Source of the DNA: Gremmenia infestans
Lineage: Eukaryota > Ascomycota > Leotiomycetes > Helotiales > Hamatocanthoscyphaceae
Reading direction: 5' to 3'
Length of the DNA stretch: 64,000 bases
NCBI GenBank assembly: GCA_032629725.1
Contig: JAFEVB010000001.1
Span: forward strand, 1,550,001-1,614,000
The notes below the pieces were generated by a model. That model was given only the letters and a program-made list of their open reading frames with translations. It had not been told where the DNA came from and searched no databases. Every line of letters begins with the position of its first letter. Position 1 is the first letter of the stretch. This document shows positions 22,290 to 33,194 of this stretch, in pieces. A program made the translations under genes and the position numbers.

Positions 22290-24352
22290 ATGAAGAAACA
22301 AGTTATGGAAAGTGAGGCTGAAGTAAGCTTTTTGAATGATATAGGAATTATAGGTGGGCTTTGTGAAATATGCCGGCAGACTCTAAGGGACTGGGATAAG
22401 CTCATTAACGGCTCTGTACTTCCACATCACAACTCCCCTCGCGAACTAAGGGAATCGGCCAAGAAAGGATGCAATCTATGTGCGCTTAGTATGAGTGATG
22501 CAGTCTGCGGCGGCGACGATGATGAGATAAATTGGGAGGGTGATGAAGCGGATTGGGAGTCTGATGAGTCGACCAGCAATATCCAAAACGACGATTCCGA
22601 TGACCAATTTCGTGGACTAAAGTCCAACGTTCTTTATGTGGAGAATCTACTACCGGTATGTTTTACATGGGTCCTCAGGTCCGTCAGCATCTTTTCTAGT
22701 ATTGTATTTTCTCCAGGCCCAGATTCAGGTGCGTAAATCTAAATTTCTTGAAACTCAAATTAAAACTCTTACTAATATAAAGACAAGGCCAGCATATCCC
22801 TGAGAGGCCTAATAACAATCCATCTCGTCATGAGCTTGTACTTCTAGCCAAGAAATTGCTAGAAAATTGTAATTCTCAACATGATAATTGCTTTCAATCG
22901 AGCTACAATCAAAAGCTACCCACCCGACTCATCCACATTGATCGTCAGGATTTGCAACTTATACACTCTGTCAATCTTCCAAACGACACTAAATACGCTA
23001 CCCTAAGCCATTGCTGGGGGTCAGGAGAGATCCTAAAGCTCACAAAATTGACTTCACACGCTTTCCAAAGCACGATTCCTCACGATAAACTGTGCAAGAC
23101 GTTCCAAGATGCAATCTTCATAGCGTCGTCGCTCGAAATCGAGTATTTATGGATTGACTCACTCTGTATTATCCAAGATGATGAAGAGGACTGGCGTCAA
23201 GAATCAGTACTGATGAGTATGGTCTATGGAAACTCTTACTTGAATATTGCGGCTGCAGGAGCTTCTGACGGCACTCAAGGTTGTTTCTTTGAAAACGATC
23301 CAAAGAGAATCAACAAGTTACAAGTAGAGACGATTCAGAACGGCAAGAGGGAGCTTTATGATTGTATACCAACGCGCTTATACCGGTATTGTGTCGCAGA
23401 AACATCTCTGTCTTCGAGAGCATGGACACTACAAGAGCGCTTGCTTGCACCAAGGACTCTCCACTTCAGCAGGGCCCAAATTGTCTGGGAATGCAATAGG
23501 GGGGTATTCTGTGAGAGTTTGCCATATAAAGTTCCGCTTCCTCCAAAGGGTTTCCAGAACGATTGGTACCTTGAAAAATCAGATCTTTCAGCTTTCTGGG
23601 GCAAGATCATTTTCATCTATTCAAGTTGTCATTTAACCAAAGTAGAAGACAAACTAGTGGCTTTATCTGGTATCATCCGGAAGATCCAAGATCAGAGGCG
23701 TGATACATGCTTTGCAGGGCTCTGGAAGCGGAAAATCGAGACCGAGCTTCTCTGGTTTTCGAGGCAGGAATTGTCGCGACCTTCTATCTACGTGGCACCG
23801 AGTTGGTCGTGGGCCTCGGTGAAGGGCCATGTTGAGCCAGCAGGATTCTACGGACATGATGCCGCGGAACTATATGTTCATCTTATTGATGTTCACGTCA
23901 AACCCTGTGGCAACGATCCTTTGGGAGAAATCTGCGACGGCAATATTTCGCTCTTGTGTCGGACCTTAATATTGATTGCCTTAGATCCCGATAATTCTCA
24001 AAAACTTCCCTTCGGCGGCACGTGGATCAAAGCAAAGATCAAGGGTAAAGGCAAATATATGGAACTTGAAGCATGTGTCTTTTGGGATTGTGAAGAATGT
24101 CTGGAGGAGGCTTACTTGTTGCCTGTCAGGGGATTGATTTCCGGTCTGGTGATTGTGCCGACGGGCAAAGAACAAGGCCAGTACAAGAGGGTAGGAATGT
24201 TTCGATCACTTAAGCACTATGAAAGTGAGGGAACTCAAGAACTAGCTCCAATCCTGATGAATCCCGAGCATTCTGCAAGTATAGATGCGTTTGCTAGTTT
24301 TACCAAAGATAGCGGGTACGAGAAGGAGCATTGGGTCTTGAATATTATATAG
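22290..24352 (+). CDS. HET-domain protein
   Basis: HET proteins take part in fungal nonself recognition and incompatibility-linked cell death. My preferred model is exons 22290-22728 and 22788-24352 (667 aa). An alternative ends exon 1 at 22655, adds a 12-nt exon at 22717-22728 and resumes at 22793; both keep frame. The N-terminus has CEICRQTL and CNLCALS Cys pairs, then an acidic stretch (about 22505-22610). The HET core begins YATLSHCWGSGE and continues EYLWIDSLCIIQDDEEDW, YGNSYLNIAAAGASDGTQG, then SSRAWTLQERLLAPRTLHF. The C-terminal half is the usual variable region with PSWSWASVKG. No NACHT, WD40 or ankyrin domain follows. Repeats flank it on both sides. Confidence 0.92.
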
Positions 24353-24972
24353 CAGATGAGGGAATTTTCCCAATTTCGTTATTAATCATTTTTCGGTTTA
24401 TTTTTCTGGATAAAAGTAATTGAAAGCTCAATCGCTGCAACTGCAACAAACTACTCCAGTTGCTGGAAATTGCTTTTATAGGTCTTTGCATCGGCCTGGA
24501 CGCTGACGCCTCCTTTGACCCAAGCTTTACTAGTGCTTTATGGGCCACTAGTATGCTGAATAAAACCAATTTTTGGGCCAAGGCCTGACTTTTTGGTATC
24601 ATGCATGGACCACTAGTATGCTGAATAAAACCAATTTTTGGGCCAAGGCCTGACTTTTTGGTATCATGCATGGACCTCTAATCGGGTATAGCAAAAAGTG
24701 CACGTCACACCAAAAAGTGAAATTCGGGAACGTTGGGTGAAGGACACATGGTGGAAGTCATGACTGTTGAAGGAAGTGTGTGATCATTGAGAAGAGAGAG
24801 AAATAGAAAGTTGAAGCGCTCTTAAATTATTAAGCTGTGAAAGAAGCGAAAACTGAAATCCCACGTATAGACCACAGGGTGCGTATTTCTTCTTGAATCC
24901 ACGTCATTTCTTCTTTTCAATCCGTGACATCCATACTATGGCGGAGGGGTTTTTTAAAATGGGATTTTCCTC
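24353..24972. other. intergenic region downstream of HET gene
   Basis: This 620 bp region lies between the HET stop and the GST stop (convergent). It holds the 65-bp duplication. The rest is A+T-rich and contains no gene. Confidence 0.55.
24545..24674 (+). repeat. exact 65-bp tandem duplication
   Basis: The 65 bp from 24545 (starting CCACTAGTATGCTGAATAAA) recur from 24610 with no difference that I see. The unit ends in GGTATCATGCATGGA. Perfect identity in noncoding DNA suggests a recent event. A partial echo (ACTAGTGCT) occurs just upstream at about 24528. Confidence 0.85.
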
Positions 24973-25750
24973 TCATCTCCTCTCTGGAATCTTTGGGAAC
25001 ATACTCAAATCGTACCCATTTCCCTTCGCCAGGCCTCTCTTCCAAGCATCCCTGGCATAAACTCTTTCTAACCAAGCATCCAACAATGGGAAATCAGCCT
25101 TCAGATCAGCCCAATTCCGCTGCTTCACCATGCTCATTTGAAACTCTAGCAGGATATCAGCTCGTCCTGGGTGCTCCCCCATAAAGTATCCGCCCTTTGG
25201 ACCATTCTTCAATTCGTACTCCAGGTCTGCCAAGACAGTCCAGTACGCCTTGCCCGATAACGGGAAATTGCCTGCCGAGTCTCCAGCCTTCAAAACGCCC
25301 CAATCGAACATCAGCGCCTGCATATGCACATGATTGAAGGTTGTGGAATCGATAGAGGAGAGGATCTCGTCACGGATCCAGTCCCCATTCCTCAGGCCAA
25401 ACTTGTCTTCGGTGTCAAAGGTGCGAATGATGTACGTGGCGATGGCGGACGATTCGGGGATGGGACGGGAGCCATCCTTGGCGCCTGTGATGAGGAGAGG
25501 AGATTTGCCGTAATGGCCTGCGGCAATGAGGCTGGTTGGGGAGTGGTAGGGGCGGGTGGGGTGGTCCGGCGGGTTCCGCTCGTGTAAGACCAGGTTGTAT
25601 TCGATGTTGAGCTCTTCCAGGAGCCAGAGGATACGCTGGGACTGGGAGCACTAGGAGTCGTAGGTTAGCATATGGACTGGATGAGGGGAGGGGAGTGGAG
25701 GGGCTGATGCTCACGTTCATGTGGTGGAGAGTGGGTTTGTTGTCTGCCAT
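24973..25750 (-). CDS. glutathione S-transferase, Gtt1-like
   Basis: Exons are 25715-25750 and 24973-25650 (237 aa). The first exon codes only 12 residues (MADNKPTLHHMN). Exon 2 opens CSQSQRILWLLEELNIEYNL, the SxSxRxLWLLEEL active-site region of Gtt1-type fungal GSTs. ESSAIATYIIRTFD is the glutathione-binding segment with its conserved SS/ESxAI. The C-terminal all-helical domain contains YFMGEHPGRADILLEFQM, matching the GST N-capping motif. Role: conjugation or peroxidase activity, possibly at the ER membrane as for Gtt1. The second GST of the window is not a close copy of the one at 8 kb. Confidence 0.93.
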
Positions 25751-26944
25751 TGTGAAAAGACTCGTTGAAGATAGGCAAAAAAGGAAAGTGAGGGTGATAG
25801 GAGAGTAAGAGGGGGGTTCGACCTTTAAGCAAGTTCGCCTACCTTTGATCCCCCACACCCTTTGCAACTTCTGTACCGAGTATCTGCTGGTTATGACGGT
25901 AGAGGGGGGGTATATTGTGGAGCGGAGGGGAATTGTGGACGGTTAGGCCGGCAGACGCTGGTGCCGGCGGACGTTTTACCTCATTGATATCTTTGTTGGA
26001 AGGAAATCAGCGAAATCAGCGAAATCGATCCGAACAGGCCACCTAGAGTTGATGGAAATAGCCGCGTCTTCATGGGATTCAGCGACTCCCATTCGCTGAA
26101 TGCACTCGAATCAAAATACCGAAAGGGTGTTTAATGTCGAAAGAAACAAGTAGGCGGGCAGGAGAGGAAGGAATGCATGAGACCCAAAAATCATGTCACT
26201 TAATCTGATTGCTAATTCTATAATTCTAGAATTGTTCTTTGTAATCGTTGCCAGGATGGTTCAGATGGGATGGGGTCTAGATCTGGTTCACAACTACAGT
26301 AGCTTACCTCAGCGTTGGTATCACGTGCATAGTACTCGGTTTCTTAAACCAGTGCTCGCTTCCTTTCCTTCTTACTTCTGCTCGTTTTTCCTTTACTTGT
26401 CGCAAAGGCGGCTTACTCTTCTATTACTGTCTGTCGATTACCCCGAAACTTTGGAGAGGAGACAGTTTCATAATTAGCATTTCACGAGCAAACTATCACA
26501 CCTACGCGCACGCCTCTTTTAGCGCGTGTAAAGACGACTGTAACGACCCCCGTTAGACTTCTTTCGTATATTGAAACATTTACTATTTGCATCTGTATAA
26601 ACTACATGTTTTCATCTTCATTGGATTTATCGCATACACCCGTAGCTCGATTTCCTTGTATTTCGAGCGTGCATCAAAATGGACAGCGAATCTAGGTGGA
26701 GAGTTGTCTGATCCTCTGGTTCAACAAGCCTTTAACATTATATATTCAGCACCTTAAACCCATTGAACATCGCCTGTTATCACCCTTGGTGCGTGACTCG
26801 GTCGGACATAATACCATATCTCTCTCGCCCCTTGGGAGAATATTCAAATATGAAAGCCCACGTCAGCACGACGAAAATGAATTGCAGCGCCTGCTCTCTG
26901 AATAAAAGCGCCTATGTGCTTGTCAGCATATTGACAAGGACGCA
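25751..26944. other. intergenic region upstream of GST
   Basis: This 1.2 kb region includes the GST promoter and the 3' flank of the esterase gene. Near 26004-26026 GAAATCAGC occurs in a short tandem run. Near 25950 GCCGGC occurs as an inverted pair. No gene is supported. Confidence 0.5.
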
Positions 26945-27919
26945 TTATGTCGAAAAGAAATAGTCATACGCAGGCCTGGAATAACATCCCGTTCCCTGAC
27001 ATTGCAAGTCAAACCAGTCGATTACCACCGACTCGTTTGTCTGGATATTATGCGTCACACCAGTAGCGTTTGTTGCGTGGAACGTATCCCCGTAAATATA
27101 AGTCGTCCAAGCGCTATCAGGGTAATTCGAGAGTGTCTGAACAGGAGTGCTCGGAAGTCCTAGCACGGCAGTCCACTCCTTTATCTCCTCAACCAAGTTT
27201 TGCGGATACAAAGTGGTATCAGCAGTTCCGTGAAAGACCTGCATCTTTGGCCGGAAACCGGTATAGCTAGGATAAGCGGCCTTCACGATAGCCTCCCATT
27301 GCGCGCCGGATTTGATGATTTTACCAGTGGCACAGTCGTTACTCCAGACATCATAACCATTTCCAGCAAAACAACCAAACGCAACCCCAGCCCACGCACT
27401 CCCTGCTGCAAAGACATCCGGGTAGGAGCCCAGAAGCACGTTCGTCATCATAGCGCCGGACGACGTACCCATGGAGAATACACGGGCAGGATCCGCGTTG
27501 TAATTCTGCAACACATAGTTGACCATACTGACAATGCCCTGAGAATCACCTCCGCCATTATGTGTAAGTGTTTGGTTTGAGGACACGTCCCAGCATTTGT
27601 CGGCGGTGTTTGGGGAGTCGGGGAAGATCATAATGTAGCCATAGGCGTCGGCCAGTGTTGCTAGCTGTGTGCCCGCGAAGGCATCTTGAGCTGAGCCGTG
27701 GCACCAGTGCGGGTTGACTAGAATGGGGGGCTTTGCTTGGAGAGTCGAGGGGACGTATAGGTAGAAACCTACATTCGTAGGATTAGGACTGAACGAGGAG
27801 GCTGCGACCTGGGTGAGGTTATTTGCAGCCCCGTTGACGGCAGGGAGACCCGAGATAATTGCTAGAGTGAGAGTGAAGATACCCTCAAGGATATGGAGGG
27901 TTGAGTGAAAATTGAGCAT
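26945..27919 (-). CDS. secreted CE1-type esterase (acetylxylan/feruloyl/PHB depolymerase-like)
   Basis: This is a single exon of 324 aa. A signal peptide of about 30 residues (hydrophobic GIFTLTLAIISGLPAVNG) precedes an alpha/beta-hydrolase of the LpqC/CE1 family. PPILVNPHWCHGSAQDAF and YGYIMIFPDSP are the oxyanion-side strands. The nucleophile elbow is FSMGTSSGAMMTNVLL. HGTADTTLYPQNL supplies the likely acidic residue and THNIQ the likely histidine. No carbohydrate-binding module is attached. Likely a secreted deacetylase or feruloyl esterase acting on plant cell wall polysaccharide; the substrate cannot be decided here. Confidence 0.93.
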   Translation of the reverse strand: MLNFHSTLHILEGIFTLTLAIISGLPAVNGAANNLTQVAASSFSPNPTNVGFYLYVPSTLQAKPPILVNPHWCHGSAQDAFAGTQLATLADAYGYIMIFPDSPNTADKCWDVSSNQTLTHNGGGDSQGIVSMVNYVLQNYNADPARVFSMGTSSGAMMTNVLLGSYPDVFAAGSAWAGVAFGCFAGNGYDVWSNDCATGKIIKSGAQWEAIVKAAYPSYTGFRPKMQVFHGTADTTLYPQNLVEEIKEWTAVLGLPSTPVQTLSNYPDSAWTTYIYGDTFHATNATGVTHNIQTNESVVIDWFDLQCQGTGCYSRPAYDYFFST

Positions 27920-28704
27920 TATGGAAAGACGAAATTTGTACTCGTACTCAAGTGAAACACGGACTGAGAAAACAAACCTGAACAGAAATTTTCAATTATA
28001 ATATACAGGTGTCGTAGCGTTCAGCCTATAGCTTCACTGAAACTTCGCAGATCTACGTTCCGTTGATCAGGATGGGGTAAGGGCAAAAAAGAGAGAGGAA
28101 TTATCCGTCGTTTGATTGAACTTTAGCAAGGCAGAATGCATTCGCTTATTTAACAGAGGAAGAGGGGAAGCTCACATGACCGTCCCTTCCAAAGTACCAT
28201 CGTTGTAGTGCTTTTATAGAATACCAGATTTCGGACTCCGATTCTTCAATGGCAATTTGCTATGTTATCCTTGGCACTAGATGAGATATGCATTCGGCAA
28301 ATTCTATATCACATGACCAGTGCGTACGAGCAACCCTCGCAAGTACTGCGAATATAAAGCAGTAATTAAGCTATAAATTGCTACTATTTCCTTGACGCGA
28401 ATAGTCAAGAGATGGACTGAGAGAGACTTGCTACAATTTTCTTGTCGGTTCTATCTTGGTGACCGAACCGGGAAATAAACAATAGGGGAGACGTGCAAGT
28501 TATAAGATGTTCTGTTTGCGAATCAATACTAGTTACAAGAAAATGCTTCCATTAAAGCATCTGATTGCCACACACCTATCAATTCTTTCTACTTGTACTT
28601 TCACGTTGACGAACTATGGGAAGGCATAGCATTGAGCGTCTACTTCGAAGTACTCGCTTTTTCTTCTGAAGTCTGATATGATACTCCCTACTACCCCAAG
28701 TCCA
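27920..28704. other. esterase promoter region
   Basis: This 785 bp region is upstream of the esterase gene and downstream of the alpha/beta hydrolase. Nothing is recognised. Confidence 0.5.
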
Positions 28705-29771
28705 CTAAAGACGAGACTGCTTGTCATTCCTCAATTTATTTATGACCTCTGAAACTTCAGTCGCAACGAGCTGCGGATTATCCCTCTGAATAAGATGTCC
28801 GCATCCTTTAGCAATAATAGGCCCCTTACTCAACTCCGGACTAGTTATCCGTGCTAGACCCTCATGGTAAAGATGCCAAGCCGGATCGAAATACTTTCTG
28901 GTCATGATTTGAGCAAGCCCTACTGTCTAAAGAAGCGGTGAGTTAGCAGAAATAGGAAAGACCGCGCTGTAGAGAATATGGCATTACATTGACTTACCTG
29001 CTGGACTTGCAAAGGAAAAACATCAGGGTCATGCTCAATGACCGTCACGTATGGAGTTCCTGGCTCCGGTCCTAGAAGCTTTGGTGAATCCGAGTGCGGT
29101 AGAAGACTAGGTAAAGTACCTCTCCAAAGACCCTCTGGATTCTTGCTCTCACTGCCATACACGAGGGCGATTTTCTTTCTAGCATCCGCGAGAAGTTCCG
29201 AGGTGACGCCAGCTGGTAAGCTCCCTGGAGAAAAATCAGGAGAGTCAGGATCTGGAAACACAGATACGGTGTCTGAGTTCGCAAGTGTTGAGTCCAGGAA
29301 AAGCAACGCCGTCACGGTGCGTGGGAATTCCGCAGTGTAGAGTCTTGCAATGGCACATGAGACCGAGCTTGCAACGAATATGATTCGAAGGGTATCGATG
29401 TGTGTGGAAGAGATGCCTAGGTGGGTTTCCCCCGTGTAAGTAATTAGTTCTCGGAGGTCGTGTGCTGCGTCAAGACAATCACGGCCGTGGCCCCTTGGCC
29501 TTCCAGGGACATCTAGGTTACGACCCCTCGAAGCAAGTTGTCCAATGCGGTCATACATCAACATGGGAGGACAAGTTTCCATGTCCTTTTTGAGCAGCTG
29601 AGCAATTGGATACCAAAGTTTATGTGGCGTGTTAATGCCATTGAGGAAAACAATGAGCGATGTTGGTGGTGACGATTTGGGGCTTGGGATGAAAGAGCAG
29701 CTTAATTGTAGCGACGGGTCTCTGTCGAGTTTGACGAAGAATTTCTCCATTGCTGAGACTTGCCGGTACAT
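28705..29771 (-). CDS. alpha/beta hydrolase with atypical nucleophile elbow
   Basis: Exons are 28998-29771 and 28705-28926 (331 aa; the joint reads LQVQQTVGLAQIMTRKYF). The fold is clear: LIVFLNGINTPHKLWYPIA at the N-terminus, MLMYDRIGQLASRG after strand 4, IRIIFVASSVSCAIARLYTAEFP at the nucleophile elbow and GCGHLIQRDNPQLV carrying the catalytic His. The elbow reads ASSVS instead of GxSxG, so the canonical first Gly is Ala and the last is Ser. The central Ser of the pentapeptide remains, so activity is possible. The start may be the second Met, 7 codons in. The function is unknown; homologues occur widely in ascomycetes. Confidence 0.85.
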
Positions 29772-30818
29772 ATGAACAGCGACAGCTAACGGATATTTTT
29801 ACGAAAGGCGATGGGTTGAAACAGTGCTCTGTTTCTTATCTTTTAGGAAGTCTCGAGTTATAGAATATACGAGTCAGCTGGTTGTAGATCACTTTTCGCG
29901 CTAAAACTCGTTCCCCCAACTCTTTTACAAGGCGCGCCCCTTCTAGCACTTTTAATGCAACTTGCGCTTGAATGAAATAGTAAAATAAAAAACTAGGTAG
30001 TAATAGAACTGACATAATCAGGGTTTTCATTTAATGTGGATCTGGTTATATGAAGGCGTGGTGATAAAGTTATAAAAGACAACTCAAAAACGCTAAAAAC
30101 GCTAAGAATGCGGGGCATGCACATCTCTGAATACCCCGCATATAGTGATCTGCTAGATCTGAACACTATTCTTAGCCACTTGATTGGCTAAATAAGGTGT
30201 GTACTATTAAAAGCGTATGAATTAGGTGGGGCTGTCTACGTAATATCTCACCTTACCAACACATTCAAGTTGGTAGAGTGGGTTATTTGACAATAAAATT
30301 TTACGGCATTACAGATCGTGTTGGCAAGGCCACGTCTGCAGAATGTATAGTAATAGGCAGGTTGACATAATGTTATAGTCGGGAAGTTGGCTTGCAGGTA
30401 CAGAATGGGAATCCAACACGCGCTTATTATTTGTCATTACCCTGCTAACCTCTATCTATCCGCGTCTCGTTCTTATGTGTGAGGGTCACTTGAGGGCCAG
30501 GAGTTGAGTGGAACACTCTTTTATTCTAATTTTTGGTTCGTAACTACTATCATCCATGATTTCATGTCTTCCATCATATCGTAATGCCATAACCCCAGCT
30601 TCGACTTGCAAGATGCAATCTCAACTGGTCAGAGCAAATGAAAAAAAAACCGGTACAAAATTGACCAGGTTCGTGAGACCCGATGCTAAGATCATTCCAA
30701 GGCGAATACGCCCAATGTCAGAAAAGAAAATGCATAATCGTACATGAAGAGGAAAATGTATGGTGATCTGAAAGAATCATGTCTTTTCATCTTCCATCAA
30801 AATCGGTGCACATCACGT
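29772..30818. other. A+T-rich intergenic region
   Basis: This 1.05 kb region separates the alpha/beta hydrolase start from the stop of the Ser/Thr-rich gene. It holds only short ORFs and homopolymer runs; no gene is recognised. Confidence 0.5.
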
Positions 30819-33194
30819 TTAGCGAACACGAGTCTCCTGGCGGCATTTACCCTTGTCGCAAGAATTGTCGAACCAACCCAAGCGAACATCGTCCATCCAC
30901 CAGATCTTGGGTTGAGAAGCAACAGTAACGTTCATACGGATCTTCGTCAGATCACTAAAGGTATCGTCCAGTGTGACTGGTGTAAGTACACAGTCAACAA
31001 GGGGTGGACAAGCTGGAACAGCGATATCTTGGGTGGTAAATGGAACATCCTTGCCGGTGGCAGAATCCGTGTGGAAACCGGTAAATGTGAACTCGCAATC
31101 AGGTCCTCTCGAGTCACACCCAAGTGCAGCACCGTAGAAGTTGAAGTTGAAGCACCCAGTAGCGCCACGATCACCACCTGCGAAATCTGCAGAGTACCCG
31201 AATTCCTTGGTATTAGGTCCGTGGGGCCCATTGACATCAGTGCCGCTAACGTTGAAATTTGGAACGAACTGTAGTAGAAGAGGGGCGGACTCTGGAAGAT
31301 ATGGGTCGGTCGGTGGTGGGACAACAAGGAAGCCGTTAGAGAAGTCGAATTTGTCGTAGGGGTTGAACAACGGCATGGGTTGAATTGTGTTGGGGTCAAT
31401 TCCCTTGCCGACAGTAAGTGGAGGCAGGTCGTCAAACTGAGAAAGTCAGCAAGCAATTCAAGGGTGAGGATATGAATAATACTTACGTTCAAGGTAAAAT
31501 CACCGGTCAATCCGCATGAGGAGGTGCCAGTCGGAGCGGCAGACGCAGCGGTGGAGGTTGCACTCGAAGTTTCATAAGCTGAACTTGAGATTCGGCTAGT
31601 AGATTGGGCAGCCGAAGAAGCGACTAAGGAGGTACCATTTAAACTCTCCGAAGCCGAACTAGTGCTTTGGCTAGTAGATTGGGCGGCCGAAGAAGCGACT
31701 GAGGAGGTACCATTCGAACTCTCCGAAGCCGAACTAATGATTTGACTTGAGGATTGAGAGAGGGAAGAGACAACCGTGGAAGTGGCATTCAAAGCCGCAG
31801 AAGCTGAGCTTGACAACGTGCTAGAAGAATGATAGACGGAATATGGAAGAACGACTGTGGTACTGCTCGAACCGGTTGTGGGGACAGCACCGACACTGCT
31901 CTCGGTAGAAACGCTCGAGGGGCTGCTGGTTGAGTTGAGTCCAATAGGAGCTGAGGTATATACCGTCGAGAAAGAAGCCGAGGTTGGAGAGGCGTAGATA
32001 CTAGAGGCTGAGCCGTTTGCGGTAAGGCTTGAACTTGAGATGGTCGAGTTGCCGTAAGGAGCAGCAGCCGATGGACCACCGTCTGTACTGCTTGGTATGC
32101 TTGTGGTGTAGGCCTCCAGAGAGTGAGACAGTGAAGTATCTTGACCACCGTTAGCAGAAGCCGACGCATAGGCATCCGTTGAGGCGTAAACTGGGGTAGC
32201 ACTTGTAGGAGTTGCCTTGAATCCAGACTCGGCTGCCAAGCTGGTCAATGGGCTCACCGAGTGCGGCGAGTAAATGTCATAGCTGGAACTAAGGACGAGA
32301 CTCAGTGATGAGAGGCTGGTTACATCAAAACCAGACTGGGATGCGAGAATTGTTCCCACGGTCCCAGTAGCCCCAGAAGCAATCGACACAGTAGAAGATT
32401 TGTTCCATCCTCCAGGTCCGAAGTCAGTGAAAGTCAGGCTACTTCCAGCAGAATATGTAGACTTGGCAGAAAGGGTGTCGGTCAAGGTGGTCTCCTCGCT
32501 GGCTGTGATGGTTGTATGGGAATACACAGTGGTGGTTGGTTCGACGGAGCTTGAAGACACGACAATGCCAGGGGCAGTAGGGGTTGACTCAACAGAGCTT
32601 GAAGGCACAACAATGCCCGGAACAGTGTAAATGGGCTCGACGGTGATCGTTACAACGCCTGTCAAGTAAACTGTTGAGTCGGAGGAGTCTGGAGTTTGAC
32701 CATCTAAGTACTGAGTTGTGCCATTCTGGACATAATAGCTGATAACGCCTGGGGAAGACGAGGCCTGGCCATATGGGACGGTAACAACAGTGTGCTCGGT
32801 GACCGTGACAACGTTTGGAGAAGCAACGGCGGCGCCGTGATCGCTATCCGAAATAGGGTTTGTGTGGGTCTCGGAAGCAGTTGTGGTGCTGTAGAAGGTG
32901 CTGATGGCCGTCAAAGTTCTTGTTGGGTTTGAGATTTGGACGGTAGTGTGCTCGGTAATGTACACAGTGGAGATCGAGGACGCATCGTGCACTGTAATGG
33001 TAGAGGTGGAGGGTGCAGCAGTCAAGAAGATGGTGCTGATAGTAGGAGCGCAGGTATCGGCGGGGTCGAGACTTGAAGATATCAGCATTGATCAGATTGA
33101 GGCGCGATTCAACTTACTTGGGAGAAGGAGCTGCTGCTGCGACGGCAGCGAGACACCACACGCCCGCGAGGGTGCTCAGAGCTTGGCTGCGCAT
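30819..33194 (-). CDS. secreted Ser/Thr-rich protein with conserved C-terminal domain
   Basis: Exons are 33118-33194, 31487-33071 and 30819-31436 (759 aa). A signal peptide (MRSQALSTLAGVWCLAAVAAAA) is followed by repeated T/S strings such as TVTEHTVVTVPYG and STVYLTGVVTITVEP. A Ser/Thr/Ala-rich stretch follows, probably heavily O-glycosylated, with two near-identical 25-residue repeats. The last 210 residues differ: CGLTGDFTLNFDDLPPL, then FNPYDKFDFSNGFLVVPP and paired cysteines, ending WWMDDVRLGWFDNSC. This resembles a beta-sandwich attachment module with a terminal DDV motif, but I cannot name it. No GPI signal is present. It is probably a cell-surface or secreted adhesin-like protein. Confidence 0.85.
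31596..31745 (-). repeat. 75-bp coding minisatellite (two copies)
   Basis: The segments 31596-31670 and 31671-31745 match over most of their length. They encode two 25-residue copies of SSAAQSTS-type sequence with NGTS glycosylation sites. The period is a multiple of three, so copy number could vary without a frameshift. Confidence 0.8.
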
